From Raskinella chloraquaticus (SeqCode) (GTDB lineage: Bacteria; Pseudomonadota; Alphaproteobacteria; Rhizobiales; UBA4765), in contig DEZK01000007.1 of NCBI GenBank assembly GCA_002365175.1, positions 1 to 64,000 on the forward strand: a stretch of 64,000 bases of DNA, read 5' to 3'. A model generated the notes under the pieces. That model was not told the DNA's origin. It made no database searches and saw only the letters and a list, made by a program, of their open reading frames with translations. The position numbers were made by a program, and so were the translations under genes. Position 1 is the first letter of the stretch. Each line of letters starts with the position of its first letter. Shown piece after piece: positions 43,690 to 53,313 of this stretch.

Positions 43690-43734
43690 TCCACCGCATT
43701 GACTTTCAGGCACAGGAAGCAGACCTTGACACCT

Positions 43735-43836
43735 ATCCGAGGGGGGCCCTGCCGAGAGGGCTGAGATACCGACAGGCAGATTGCCGGCGCGGTGACCCTT
43801 GAACCTGATCCGGGTCATGCCGGCGGAGGGACGGAT
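43735..43836 (+). ncRNA. TPP riboswitch (THI element)
   Basis: The conserved thi-box signatures are present in order: GAGGGCTGAGATACC around 43755-43770 and ACCCTTGAACCTGATCCGGG from 43795, then GGCGGAGGGA at 43822-43831. The outer helix P1 can form between ATCCG (43735-43739) and CGGAT (43832-43836). It binds thiamine pyrophosphate and lowers expression of the downstream gene, here thiC, 60 bases away. Confidence 0.95.
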
Positions 43837-43896
43837 CTTGCGCAACCAGCGCTCCCTCCCCCTGCCCGTGCCCGTCACACATGTGGAGGATACGTC
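43837..43896 (+). promoter_or_regulatory. thiC: Expression platform of the thiC riboswitch
   Basis: The thiC Shine-Dalgarno GGAGG (43885-43889) can pair with CCTCC at 43855-43859, while CCCTCC (43854-43859) can instead pair with GGAGGG of the aptamer 3' end (43825-43830). No T-run terminator is seen. This supports translational control: TPP binding holds the aptamer GGAGGG and frees the CCTCC to block the ribosome site. Confidence 0.6.
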
Positions 43897-45753
43897 ATGA
43901 CCATTCACCAGAAGCCTGAAGCTGCCGCGCCGCAAACCGTCACCACCGGGCCCGTCACCGGCTCGGCCAAGCGCTACGGGCAGTTCCCCGGTCTTCACGG
44001 CATCGGCGTTCCCTACCGCGAGATCGCGCTTGACCCATCAGCCAGCGAGCCGCCGGTCCGGGTCTACGATGCCTCGGGCCCTTATACAGACGTTAAAGCC
44101 ACAATCGATCTGGCCAACGGCCTGCCGCAAATCCGCGAAGAATGGATCGCCAGACGCCATTTCGCCGCCGCAACACCCCGCGCGGTGAAGCCCGAGGACA
44201 ATGGCTTCGTGCCGCTCGATAAGCTCGTGCCCGCCTGCCCCGCCAATCGTCTGGTGCGTGTTGGTCAGGACGGGCAGATGGTGACGCAATATGAATTTGC
44301 CCGCGCCGGCATCATCACGCCGGAAATGATTTACGTGGCGCATCGCGAGAATCTGGCCCGTGAGAAAGCGCTCGACAACGCTGAGGCCATCATCGCCGAT
44401 GGCGAGAGCTTCGGTGCTGCCATTCCGCCCTTCATCACGCCGGAATTCGTGCGTGAGGAAATCGCCCGTGGCCGTGCCATCATCCCCGCCAATATCAATC
44501 ACACGGAACTGGAGCCGATGGCGATCGGCCGCAATTTCCTTGTCAAGGTCAATGCCAATATCGGCAATTCGGCGGTCACATCCTCGGTTGCCGAAGAGGT
44601 GGAAAAGATGGTGTGGTCGATCCGCTGGGGAGCGGACACGGTGATGGACCTCTCAACGGGTCGCAACATCCACAACATCCGCGACTGGATCTTGCGCAAT
44701 GCGCCGATCCCGATTGGCACGGTGCCGATCTATCAGGCGCTGGAAAAAGTTGGCGGCGATCCGCTGAAGCTTGACTGGGAGGTGTTCAAGGATACTCTCA
44801 TCGAACAGGCCGAACAGGGCGTCGATTATTTCACCATCCATGCCGGCGTGCGCCTGGCCTATGTGCCGCTCACCGCCCATCGTGTCACCGGCATTGTCAG
44901 CCGTGGCGGTTCCATCATGGCGCGCTGGTGCCTTGCCGGCCATCGCGAGAGTTTCCTCTACGAGCATTTCGGCGATATCTGCGACATCATGCGCAAATAT
45001 GACGTGTCATTCTCGTTGGGCGATGGCTTGCGCCCCGGCTCGATTGCCGATGCCAATGACCGGGCGCAATTCGCCGAGCTGGAGACACTGGGCGAACTTA
45101 CCAAAGTGGCGTGGGACAAGGGCTGCCAGGTGATGATCGAGGGCCCCGGCCATGTGCCGATGCACAAGATCAAGGTCAATATGTACAAGCAGTTGAAGGA
45201 ATGCGGCGAAGCGCCCTTCTATACGCTGGGGCCGCTGACGACCGACATCGCGCCAGGCTATGACCACATCACGTCGGGCATAGGGGCCGCCATGATCGGC
45301 TGGTTCGGCACGGCGATGCTGTGCTACGTGACGCCGAAAGAACATCTCGGCCTGCCCAATCGCGATGATGTGAAGACCGGCGTCATCACCTACCGCATCG
45401 CCGCGCATGCAGCCGACCTTGCCAAGGGCCACCCGGCCGCCCAGCTCAGGGACGATGCGATGAGCCGGGCGCGCTTCGAATTTCGCTGGGAGGACCAGTT
45501 CAATATCGGCCTTGATCCCGATACGGCGCGCGCCTACCACGACGAAACGCTGCCCAAGGACGCGCATAAGACGGCGCATTTCTGCTCCATGTGCGGGCCG
45601 AAATTCTGCTCGATGAAAATCACCCAGGACATCCGAAAAGAGGCAGCCGAGCTTCTCGACAATGAGAAGACCGCACTCGCCGGCATGGCCGAGATGAGCG
45701 AGAAATTCATGGCAGGCGGGGGGAAGTTGTATGTGGATAAGAGAGAAAATTGA
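43897..45753 (+). CDS. thiC: Phosphomethylpyrimidine synthase ThiC
   Basis: A 618-residue radical SAM enzyme that converts aminoimidazole ribotide to hydroxymethylpyrimidine phosphate in thiamine synthesis. The C-terminal cluster-binding motif CSMCGPKFCSM is intact, as are the N-terminal family segment YPTMYVA-like region replaced here by PVRVYDASGPYTD, and TDIAPGYDHITSGIGAAMIG. The ATG at 43897 follows TGGAGGATACGTC. It is controlled by the TPP riboswitch upstream. A short AAGTGA/TCACTT hairpin follows at 45763-45777. Confidence 0.96.
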   Translation: MTIHQKPEAAAPQTVTTGPVTGSAKRYGQFPGLHGIGVPYREIALDPSASEPPVRVYDASGPYTDVKATIDLANGLPQIREEWIARRHFAAATPRAVKPEDNGFVPLDKLVPACPANRLVRVGQDGQMVTQYEFARAGIITPEMIYVAHRENLAREKALDNAEAIIADGESFGAAIPPFITPEFVREEIARGRAIIPANINHTELEPMAIGRNFLVKVNANIGNSAVTSSVAEEVEKMVWSIRWGADTVMDLSTGRNIHNIRDWILRNAPIPIGTVPIYQALEKVGGDPLKLDWEVFKDTLIEQAEQGVDYFTIHAGVRLAYVPLTAHRVTGIVSRGGSIMARWCLAGHRESFLYEHFGDICDIMRKYDVSFSLGDGLRPGSIADANDRAQFAELETLGELTKVAWDKGCQVMIEGPGHVPMHKIKVNMYKQLKECGEAPFYTLGPLTTDIAPGYDHITSGIGAAMIGWFGTAMLCYVTPKEHLGLPNRDDVKTGVITYRIAAHAADLAKGHPAAQLRDDAMSRARFEFRWEDQFNIGLDPDTARAYHDETLPKDAHKTAHFCSMCGPKFCSMKITQDIRKEAAELLDNEKTALAGMAEMSEKFMAGGGKLYVDKREN

Positions 45754-45854
45754 CGGCGAAAGAAGTGATTTTCACTTGCGTGCTTATCCAGAATAATTTT
45801 TGTTTCCCTCTCGATGCCTGTGGAATACAGATTTAATCCTCTTGAGTAGTACAG

Positions 45855-47927
45855 ATGGTAGCGACGTCCAGCCCTTCCGATACTCCGCCTGTCTCTCCTG
45901 CGCCTCCACCCAATGATGATTATTTTAGTGTCATAGGGTCACGTCCCGCTTACAAAATTCGCGATATATGTCTTGCACGGCATATTATCTTTCGTGATGT
46001 TATTGGTAATAAGCGCCCAATCGGAAAAATAAATACAGATCGTTCAGACGCACTCACAGATTTTATTAAATGTTTTGTCGGCGAGGCCAATAAACTACCG
46101 ATTAATGGAGCCTTTTATTTTTCAGCTCCTATTTGTATCGATATTTCGAATAATACCGCGCCTACCGACACTCACGATGATAACACATATATTAAGAATA
46201 TTCCCTCTTCTTTTAAATCATCAAATCAAACTCACACGATTTATTTTGGCGCTGTAATTATACAAAATCTGAAATGGGATTTTCGTCTTCGTCTTGACTG
46301 TCATCAAGAGTATACAACATTGACTTTTTTACTTGATAATTGTATGGAAGCAATTGACAAAATCAACAATAACGAATTACATTACGACGATTTATATAAC
46401 AATATATGGAATATTATGGATGGCAACTTATTACAATCTTCCAGAAGTGATCCACCTGGCTGCGGGTGGAAGCATGAATTGCTGGAAAAGCTTTCCGGCA
46501 ACAAAGAGGAAGCGGGCGCAAATCGGACAACCGCTCTATCAAAGCGAATTATTGAATTTAAAGGATATTCACGGCATATATATGACAATAAAACATATGT
46601 ATTTAAACCTTCCATTCCACCATTTCCAGAAGTTGATTATTATATAAAAAATAGAAAAAATGACGGCGTAATTAGTAACTTATTGATTTCACACATAAAA
46701 AAACATCATGAATTATATTATGATATTATTGGAGGCCCAGCGAAAGACGTCGTTTCACCTTGGGAAGATAGAAATACCATACTTTGCGGAATGTTAGGTG
46801 GGGCGGCCATCTATGGATCGAATCTGGGCCGAAAATCCAGAGACCCGGCGGGCATCGCCGCCGATGTTCATTATTTTGTTGTCTATGATGGCCCTTCGGC
46901 CGAGCAGCTGGGCCGACTTATGCGCTTGCTCCATGTCCTGGGCGAGCTGAGGCATGCCGCCCTGTTTGATAGCAATGATTTACGCTTGGCAGGTATCGAG
47001 TTGCGCCAGATGGGGCAACTTTGGGGCGATGGAATTCGCTATGCCGATCATGAAAGCAAAGACGATTCACGAAAAACTTTTGAAGAACTCAATTTTTGCT
47101 CTACTTTTTGTGAGTCACCCTTTTATGAGACATATGGAGACGAATTTTATATTCATTACCGTGACGAGTTTAATCAATGGCGCTTTCGGGGTTTGACCGA
47201 ATTGTGCCACGGAGATCTGTCTTTCAGGCTGGGACGCAGCGCATTTTATGCCGATACGTTCAGGAAGCGCGTGTATGACTTGCGTTGCGTTCGCATCGAC
47301 GGCTTACAATCCTACGACGACTTCATGCGACGTAATGTCGAATATTATTTTGATCGAAGCGAATCTATCGCGCGGCGGTTTCATTCCGCGCAAGGCGCGA
47401 TGCGTTATATCAACGAACGCCGTATCGCAAAAGGCGACGAACATCGACAAGAAACAGGAAAACTTCTTGGAGTTGTCGGTATAATTTTTGGGATTTTTAC
47501 AGCAGGCACGTCAATTCGTGATTACTTATTTCCTATGGACTCTGTTTTAACATTATATACATCTTTTTTAAATTTATGCGATAATAATAAATATAATAAC
47601 TGCACTAATATCCATAATAATTTAAATTACGATATTATTTTTTCCTTAATAATATGTATTTTATTTTTGATATTATTTATTTTGTCGTCATTTACGCTAC
47701 TTTTATTATCTAAATCTATACATGACCGCTTTATTTCTACTCACATCAAAAATATTGCTCGTAAGTCAGTTAAATTCCCACCTCGCTCGACCATCGACAA
47801 AGAGAGGACCGCAAATGATAAACCGGCACAATACACCCTCTGGGAATCATTTTTGAATTGGTGGATAGGCTTTGATGGATCTAAAATCCACAAGTGCTCG
47901 ACAAATCAACCAGGTAAGACCGACTGA
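45855..47927 (+). CDS. AT-rich orphan: large cytosolic domain with two C-terminal membrane helices
   Basis: A 690-residue protein of no family I recognise. A Pro/Ser/Thr-rich N-terminus (1-20) leads into an Asn/Ile/Lys-rich region (to about 300), then a charged helical region (300-535) with HYFVVYDGPSAEQLGRLMR, LHVLGELRHAAL and RKRVYDLRCVRIDGLQSYDD, and two membrane helices (about 537-557 and 594-619) with a cytosolic tail. Hand-counted GC is about 26% at 46321-46440 and 17% at 47581-47700 but about 54% at 46861-46980, so the gene is a mosaic and clearly foreign in part. The helices-then-two-membrane-segments layout faintly recalls CorA-like or DUF3422 proteins, without the GMN motif. It sits alone between thiC and a haem-binding-like gene. 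The weak ribosome-binding site leaves the start open. Confidence 0.75.
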   Translation: MVATSSPSDTPPVSPAPPPNDDYFSVIGSRPAYKIRDICLARHIIFRDVIGNKRPIGKINTDRSDALTDFIKCFVGEANKLPINGAFYFSAPICIDISNNTAPTDTHDDNTYIKNIPSSFKSSNQTHTIYFGAVIIQNLKWDFRLRLDCHQEYTTLTFLLDNCMEAIDKINNNELHYDDLYNNIWNIMDGNLLQSSRSDPPGCGWKHELLEKLSGNKEEAGANRTTALSKRIIEFKGYSRHIYDNKTYVFKPSIPPFPEVDYYIKNRKNDGVISNLLISHIKKHHELYYDIIGGPAKDVVSPWEDRNTILCGMLGGAAIYGSNLGRKSRDPAGIAADVHYFVVYDGPSAEQLGRLMRLLHVLGELRHAALFDSNDLRLAGIELRQMGQLWGDGIRYADHESKDDSRKTFEELNFCSTFCESPFYETYGDEFYIHYRDEFNQWRFRGLTELCHGDLSFRLGRSAFYADTFRKRVYDLRCVRIDGLQSYDDFMRRNVEYYFDRSESIARRFHSAQGAMRYINERRIAKGDEHRQETGKLLGVVGIIFGIFTAGTSIRDYLFPMDSVLTLYTSFLNLCDNNKYNNCTNIHNNLNYDIIFSLIICILFLILFILSSFTLLLLSKSIHDRFISTHIKNIARKSVKFPPRSTIDKERTANDKPAQYTLWESFLNWWIGFDGSKIHKCSTNQPGKTD

Positions 47928-48041
47928 TCAATAGGTTGTTGCTCTTCGCTCTTCACCAAACCGTGAACAGCACTTGGCCCTTACCTCGGCTTCAATGCGC
48001 CACCGGCGTAAACAAGCGGCCGGGCAACCAGGGGAGCAAAC

Positions 48042-48536
48042 ATGTTGACGCGTTGGATCATGGCAGGTGCCGCCACAATGGCTTTGGGCGGAGCGGCGGG
48101 GGCTCAGGAATTATTGACCGAGAAAAACCTGTCGCTGGCGATCGCCAATGAGATTGCACAGGCGACCATGGCAAGCTGCACGGCGAGCGGCTTCAGGGTA
48201 ACGGTGACTGTGCTCGACCGGGCGGGCGAAGTGAAGATGATGATCCGCGGCGATGGCACGAACCCGCACACGGTGGAGAACAGCCGGCGCAAGGCCTATA
48301 CCTCACGCACGCTTGGTGTGCCCTCAGCCCAGTTCGCCGAGGAGTATTTCAAGCCGACCAATACCCGTGTCGCGCAGGGCACATTGCCGGGCTTCATCGC
48401 ACTCGCCGGTGCGCTGCCGATCAAGGTTGGCAATGAAACGATCGGGGCAGTGGGCGTTTCGGGTGCGCCTGGCGGCGACAAGGACGAGGTTTGTGCCAAG
48501 GCCGGCATCGACAAGGTCGCCGACAAGCTCAAATAG
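48042..48536 (+). CDS. Exported GlcG/HbpS-type protein (DUF336)
   Basis: A 164-residue protein with a signal peptide (cleavage near GGAAGAQ) and a GlcG/HbpS domain: LSLAIANEIAQATMASCTAS, VTVLDRAGEVKMMIRGDGT, HTVENSRRKAYTS, GALPIKVGNETIGAVGVSGA. Members bind haem or small cofactors; some are periplasmic. The GGGGAGC ribosome-binding site is strong. It is flanked by the AT-rich orphan and, convergently, asparagine synthetase. Confidence 0.85.
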   Translation: MLTRWIMAGAATMALGGAAGAQELLTEKNLSLAIANEIAQATMASCTASGFRVTVTVLDRAGEVKMMIRGDGTNPHTVENSRRKAYTSRTLGVPSAQFAEEYFKPTNTRVAQGTLPGFIALAGALPIKVGNETIGAVGVSGAPGGDKDEVCAKAGIDKVADKLK

Positions 48537-48574
48537 GCTGTGATCGCGCCGGATGTGGGGCGGATCGCTCCGTC

Positions 48575-50410
48575 TCACGTCCAGTGGCGCAGCCACATTT
48601 CCATCACCAGCGCGTTGAACAGAATGTGCCGGTTCTTGCGTTTTCCCGGCACCGCGGTGCCCAGCGTCACGACGTCGGCGAGCGCCTTGGGATCGAGCCA
48701 TTCATGCAGGCGTATCCCTGGGCCGGTCAGGTGATCGGTGACGATGGATAACAGGCGCTGGGGATCGCGCAGCCACTCATAGATGGGAACAGGAAAGCCC
48801 ATTTTGGGGCGCTCGACGATATCGTCCGGCAATTCGCCGCGCCGGGCGAGAATGCGCAAGATGTGCTTTGTCTCGTAGACGCCGGACGCATTGCGTCCGA
48901 CGCGCAGATGATCGGGCAGCCGGGCAGCAGCCTCAACCAGGCGAAAATCAAGAAACGGCGTGCGCAGTTCGACCGAGGTCGACATCGACATCTTGTCCGC
49001 CTTCATCAGCAGGTCTTCGACCAGCCAATCCTGGCAATAGAGATAAAGTGCCTGCGACAGCGGCGTCGCGTCGCCGTAACGGGCAAGTGCCTGTCGGTCG
49101 CCAGCGTGAGAATCGGCGTAATCGCTGCGGCGAAACAGCAACGCTTTCTGCTCGTCGCTGAGATAGGCCGTCATCGTCGGCGGCAGTCTGGCACGGCGAA
49201 GATCGAGGAGCGCGGGATCAACCCCGGTGTCGCCCGCCCGCGCCAGCGCTGCTGCGCCATCCCATTGCTTGGCCGCCTGATCGAAGGAATAGCCGCCCAG
49301 CGTCTCGTCCGCGCCTTCACCCGACAGAACGACCTTTACATGTTCGCGAACCAGCTTGCACACATAGTGCATCGGCACGCAGACCGCGTCCGCGAGCGGC
49401 TCATCAGCGTAATGAACCAGGTCGGGCAGGAAATCCCGTACCTGCTGATGAGTGATGGCGATTTCGTTGTGATCAGAACCGATACGGCGAGCGACCTGAC
49501 GCGCATAGGGTCGCTCGTCGATGTCGCAGGCGTCTTCGAAGGCAATCGAGAATGTCTTGAGCCTCGGGCCCCCCGTGGCGCGCGCCGCCAGCAGGCTTGA
49601 ATCAAGACCGCCACTCAGCAGGACGCCGACCGGCACGTCCGCCAGCATGCGCAACCGCGTTGCATCGCTCAGCAAAACATCAAACTCGGCGATATGATCG
49701 GCGTCATGCCAGGCTTGCGGTGCGGGGGTGGGAATATCCCACCAGCGCTCGATCAGCGGGGCGGTGGCGCCAGTGCGCAAAGTGAGGTGATGCGCGGGAG
49801 GCAGCTTGTAAATCCCCTGCCAGATGGTTTGCGGCTGGGGAATGTAGCGGAAGGTGAAATAGTCCCAGATCGCCTGCGCATTGATGGCGGGGCGCAGCGG
49901 CAAAGCAGACAAAATGGCCTTGATCTCGGAGGCAAAGATCAACCGCTCGCCGTCCCACGCATAATAGAGGGGCTTTACCCCCATGCGGTCGCGCAACAGA
50001 TAAAGGCTGCGCTGGCGGCGATCCCAGATGGCAATCGCAAACATGCCGTTCAGCAGATTGAGGCTTTCCAGCCCGTCGCGCGCAAACAGGTGCAGCACCA
50101 CTTCGGTGTCGCTGCGTGTGCGGAAGGAATGGCCTTGCGCAATGAGCCGGTTGCGCAAGTCGTGATGGTTATAGATCTCGCCATTGAAGACGATGGTCAG
50201 ATTGCCATCGGGCGTCGTCATCGGCTGATGTCCGCCCGCAATGTCGATGATCGACAAGCGCCGCATGCCAAGGGCGACACCCTCGTCGATAAAGGACCCC
50301 TCATCATCAGGGCCGCGATGATGGATCGTTGAGCACATGCGCAAAAGCCGCGCTTTGGCGGCGTCGCCCGCTCCCATCCGCGGATCACTCCAGCCCGCAA
50401 TACCGCACAT
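48575..50410 (-). CDS. asnB: Asparagine synthase (glutamine-hydrolysing)
   Basis: A 611-residue AsnB-type enzyme: N-terminal glutaminase with nucleophile Cys2 (MCGIAGW), HHRGPDDEG and FNGEIYNHHDLR, then the synthetase domain with the pyrophosphate loop LSGGLDSSLLA and GEGADETLGGY. It makes asparagine, or amidates another acid in a cell-surface or secondary pathway as some AsnB paralogues do; the XrtA-type and amidotransferase-1 subfamilies cannot be told apart by eye. No neighbouring biosynthetic genes are seen. Interestingly an asparaginase lies 10 kb away. Confidence 0.92.
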   Translation of the reverse strand: MCGIAGWSDPRMGAGDAAKARLLRMCSTIHHRGPDDEGSFIDEGVALGMRRLSIIDIAGGHQPMTTPDGNLTIVFNGEIYNHHDLRNRLIAQGHSFRTRSDTEVVLHLFARDGLESLNLLNGMFAIAIWDRRQRSLYLLRDRMGVKPLYYAWDGERLIFASEIKAILSALPLRPAINAQAIWDYFTFRYIPQPQTIWQGIYKLPPAHHLTLRTGATAPLIERWWDIPTPAPQAWHDADHIAEFDVLLSDATRLRMLADVPVGVLLSGGLDSSLLAARATGGPRLKTFSIAFEDACDIDERPYARQVARRIGSDHNEIAITHQQVRDFLPDLVHYADEPLADAVCVPMHYVCKLVREHVKVVLSGEGADETLGGYSFDQAAKQWDGAAALARAGDTGVDPALLDLRRARLPPTMTAYLSDEQKALLFRRSDYADSHAGDRQALARYGDATPLSQALYLYCQDWLVEDLLMKADKMSMSTSVELRTPFLDFRLVEAAARLPDHLRVGRNASGVYETKHILRILARRGELPDDIVERPKMGFPVPIYEWLRDPQRLLSIVTDHLTGPGIRLHEWLDPKALADVVTLGTAVPGKRKNRHILFNALVMEMWLRHWT

Positions 50411-50557
50411 GAAACGGGCCTTCCTGCGGTTTAAGACGAAGCGCGGCAGTCGGACAGCAAAAACGAGGTATCACGGCACCCCAGAAGCGTCGTCATTGCC
50501 GTCAAAGGTAACATTGCATTTCCGGTTCTTCCCATCCGCTCAGCTTTCCCCGCCGTC

Positions 50558-51538
50558 TCAAAACCAGCGCTTGCGCTTGAAGAACCAGATAGGCAGCGCC
50601 GCCGAGATCGCCATCATGCACAGCGCCATCGGATAACCAAGCGGCCAATCAAGTTCGGGAATGCCCTTGAAGTTCATGCCGTAGATCGAGGCGATCAAGG
50701 TCGGCGGCATGAGGACAACGGAGACCACCGAGAAGAGCTTGATGATGGCATTTTGTTCGATATTGATGAGCCCAAGGGACGCGTTCAGCAAAAAGCTCAC
50801 CTGTCCGGAAATGTAATTCGTATGATCGAGCAGTGAACCGATGTCCTTGTCGATCGCCGCCATGCGGTTCTTCATATCACGGCCATAGGGAAGGTGGAAC
50901 AGGTCGACCGTTTCGTTGAAATAATGAGCAATGCGGGCAAGCGATACGAGGCTCTCGCGCGATTTGGCGGCAAAATCTCCTCTTTTACCGATGCGCCGCA
51001 AAATTTCCTGAAAATTGCGCCCGGCGGCCCGCCCAGGATCGGCATCGAAAATTTCCGTCGATAATTTGTCCATATCGACATTGACGCTTTCCAGGATATC
51101 GGCGAGCCGGTCGATGATTGCTTCGATAAGGCCAGCAAAAATCAGCGGGCCGGCGCTGTCATGGTTATTGTGACGCATCAGCTTTTGAGAAAACGTGTCG
51201 AAAGCGCGCGGCTTGGTATAACGCACGGTGATGAGACGCTCACCGGCCAGCACGAAAGTGATCGGCGAAATGATCGGATTGCCGGTATCCGCATGGCTGA
51301 TGATAGCAGCCGTCATGAAGACGGCGCCGTCTTCTGTATAAAGCCGGCTCGACACCTCGATTTCCTGCATCTCCTCACGGGTTGGAACATTGATACCGAG
51401 GCAATGCTCGACCTGCCGTTCATCCAGCTCTGTTGGCTCGACGAGATCCATCCACACGACATTGGCTGGAAGAGCATCAAGCTGGTGATCGCCGGCCATG
51501 ACGATGTTGTGCTGCTCGTGGAGATAGGCGCGCAGCAT
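50558..51538 (-). CDS. corA: CorA-family magnesium/cobalt transporter
   Basis: A 326-residue CorA: a long helical cytosolic part and two C-terminal membrane helices, with the selectivity motif YGMNFKG between them and the basic tail FFKRKRWF. It forms a pentameric channel for Mg2+ (and Co2+ or Ni2+). The gene ends a two-gene minus-strand unit, three bases after the stop of the upstream HerA-like gene, so they are probably co-transcribed. Confidence 0.94.
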   Translation of the reverse strand: MLRAYLHEQHNIVMAGDHQLDALPANVVWMDLVEPTELDERQVEHCLGINVPTREEMQEIEVSSRLYTEDGAVFMTAAIISHADTGNPIISPITFVLAGERLITVRYTKPRAFDTFSQKLMRHNNHDSAGPLIFAGLIEAIIDRLADILESVNVDMDKLSTEIFDADPGRAAGRNFQEILRRIGKRGDFAAKSRESLVSLARIAHYFNETVDLFHLPYGRDMKNRMAAIDKDIGSLLDHTNYISGQVSFLLNASLGLINIEQNAIIKLFSVVSVVLMPPTLIASIYGMNFKGIPELDWPLGYPMALCMMAISAALPIWFFKRKRWF

Positions 51539-51541
51539 GTT

Positions 51542-53131
51542 TCAGCGTTTCAGCATCGAGCCGAGGACACCACGGATAATCGCAGAGCCGACCTGCCGGC
51601 CAACCGAAGAGGCGACCGAGCGCGCCACGCTTTTGACAACCGCCTCGCCGACCGACTGACGTTGCGACGCCCTGCCCCCTCGCGGGCCGACGGGAGGAGG
51701 CGCGGACTGGCCAAAAATGCCACCGAGAACGCCGCCGATCTGATCCATGATGCCGCCGCCTGCGGCTGAGGCTTCCTGAGGAGCCGGCATTGCCTGCGTC
51801 GGTGCGTTATGTCCTTGCGGGCCCGCGCTGGCAGCAGCTTTGCCGCTTAGTCGCTCGAAAGCTGATTCGCGATCGATCACGTCCTCGTACTTCCCGGCAA
51901 AAGGCGAAGCAGCCATCACCGCCCTGCGCTCGGCATCCGTCACCGGGCCAATACGCGCGGATGGCGGACGCATCAGGGTGCGCTCGACCATGGTCGGCGT
52001 ACCGTTACCCTCCAGCACCGACACCAGCGCTTCACCCTTGCCAAGCTCCATGATGACTTTTGCCGTATTAAGCTTGGGATTGGGACGGAAGGTTTCAGCC
52101 GCAGCCTTCACCGCCTTCTGCTCACGCGGCGTGAAGGCGCGCAACGCATGCTGGGCGCGGTTGCCGAGCTGGGCGGACACCTTGTCCGGGACGTCGATTG
52201 GATTTTGCGAAACAAAGTAGATGCCAACGCCCTTAGACCGGATGAGGCGGACCACCTGTTCCACTTTCTGGAGAAGCGCGTCTGGTGCTTCGTCAAACAG
52301 CAGATGAGCCTCATCGAAGAAGAAAACGAGCTTGGGCTTTTCAGGATCACCCACCTCGGGAAGCTGCTCGAAGAGTTCCGCCATCAGCCATAACAGAAAC
52401 GTCGCATAGAGGCGGGGCGAGGACATCAGCTTGTCGGCGGCAAGAATATTGATCGTGCCGCGCCCGTCGCGGGTGACACGCATCAGATCTTTCAGATCGA
52501 GCGCCGGCTCTCCGAAAAACTTGTCGCCGCCTTGCTGCTGCAACACCAGTAATTGCCGCTGGATCGTGCCGACTGTCTGGGGAGAGACATTGCCATAGGC
52601 TGCCTTCAGTTCAGCCTGCAATTCCTTGTCAGCCCCAAGCAATTGCAGAACCGCCTGCAGATCCTTCATATCAAGCAGCAGAAGCCCGTGCTCGTCAGCG
52701 TATTTGAAAATGATGTTGAGGACGCCTTCCTGCACATCGTTAAGGCTCATCAGCCGCGACAGCAGCAATGGGCCCATCTCGCTGACGGTGGCGCGGATCG
52801 GGTGGCCCATCTCGCCAAAAAGATCCCAGAAGACGACCGGGTACTTATCTGGCGCGAAATCGTCAAAGCCGATGTCCTGGCAGCGCTTGGTGATGAAATC
52901 CTTCGCCTCACCCATCGCAGCGACGCCGGAGAGATCGCCCTTGATGTCAGCGGCAAAGACCGGCACGCCGGCGTCCGAAAAGCCTTCCGCCAGCACCTGC
53001 AGCGTCACCGTCTTGCCGGTGCCGGTGGCGCCCGTCACCAGACCGTGGCGATTGGCGAGCTTGAGAGTGAGATACTGATCGACCCCGCCCCCACCGATAT
53101 AGATCATTCCATCCTGAAGCTTGTTTGCCAT
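51542..53131 (-). CDS. HerA-like ATPase (DUF853/YjgR family)
   Basis: A 529-residue helicase HerA-like C-terminal-domain protein of the DUF853/YjgR type. Walker A is GATGTGKTVTL (residues 34-44), Walker B KLVFFFDEAHLLFDEA, plus FVSQNPIDVPDKV as sensor. The C-terminus is a Gly/Pro/Ala-rich region with GGIMDQIGGVLGGIFGQS. The biological role of YjgR proteins is unknown; unlike true HerA no NurA nuclease is nearby. It is the first gene of a unit with corA and divergent from a small gene at 53314. Confidence 0.88.
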   Translation of the reverse strand: MANKLQDGMIYIGGGGVDQYLTLKLANRHGLVTGATGTGKTVTLQVLAEGFSDAGVPVFAADIKGDLSGVAAMGEAKDFITKRCQDIGFDDFAPDKYPVVFWDLFGEMGHPIRATVSEMGPLLLSRLMSLNDVQEGVLNIIFKYADEHGLLLLDMKDLQAVLQLLGADKELQAELKAAYGNVSPQTVGTIQRQLLVLQQQGGDKFFGEPALDLKDLMRVTRDGRGTINILAADKLMSSPRLYATFLLWLMAELFEQLPEVGDPEKPKLVFFFDEAHLLFDEAPDALLQKVEQVVRLIRSKGVGIYFVSQNPIDVPDKVSAQLGNRAQHALRAFTPREQKAVKAAAETFRPNPKLNTAKVIMELGKGEALVSVLEGNGTPTMVERTLMRPPSARIGPVTDAERRAVMAASPFAGKYEDVIDRESAFERLSGKAAASAGPQGHNAPTQAMPAPQEASAAGGGIMDQIGGVLGGIFGQSAPPPVGPRGGRASQRQSVGEAVVKSVARSVASSVGRQVGSAIIRGVLGSMLKR

Positions 53132-53313
53132 GTCTTGATCCTGCCATCCTCAGCCGTCAACGGTTCGGGCGGCTTATAGAGTGCCTGCGGGGTGGCGGCA
53201 ATCGCCGCGCGAAGGGCTCAAGATTACCCGCATTCCCACGGGCTTGCCAGAGATGGCGCCGTTATGAGAAGGATGGCGGTGAACACAAAACGGCGCGATG
53301 CCGGGAGGAACAT

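Noticed and set aside
42781..43998. 405-codon minus-strand open frame opposite the spermidine synthase-like gene
   Set aside because: It is fully antisense to a clear gene and the TPP riboswitch, with low-complexity charged composition and no family resemblance; long antisense frames are common in GC-rich DNA.
45763..45777. AAGTGA-TTT-TCACTT hairpin after thiC as a terminator
   Set aside because: Six weak base pairs and no T-run; recorded in the thiC entry but not called as a terminator.
48575..50410. asnB as part of a surface-polysaccharide or secondary-metabolite cluster
   Set aside because: Its neighbours (GlcG-like protein, CorA, HerA-like ATPase) include no glycan or metabolite genes, so the general asparagine synthase call is kept.
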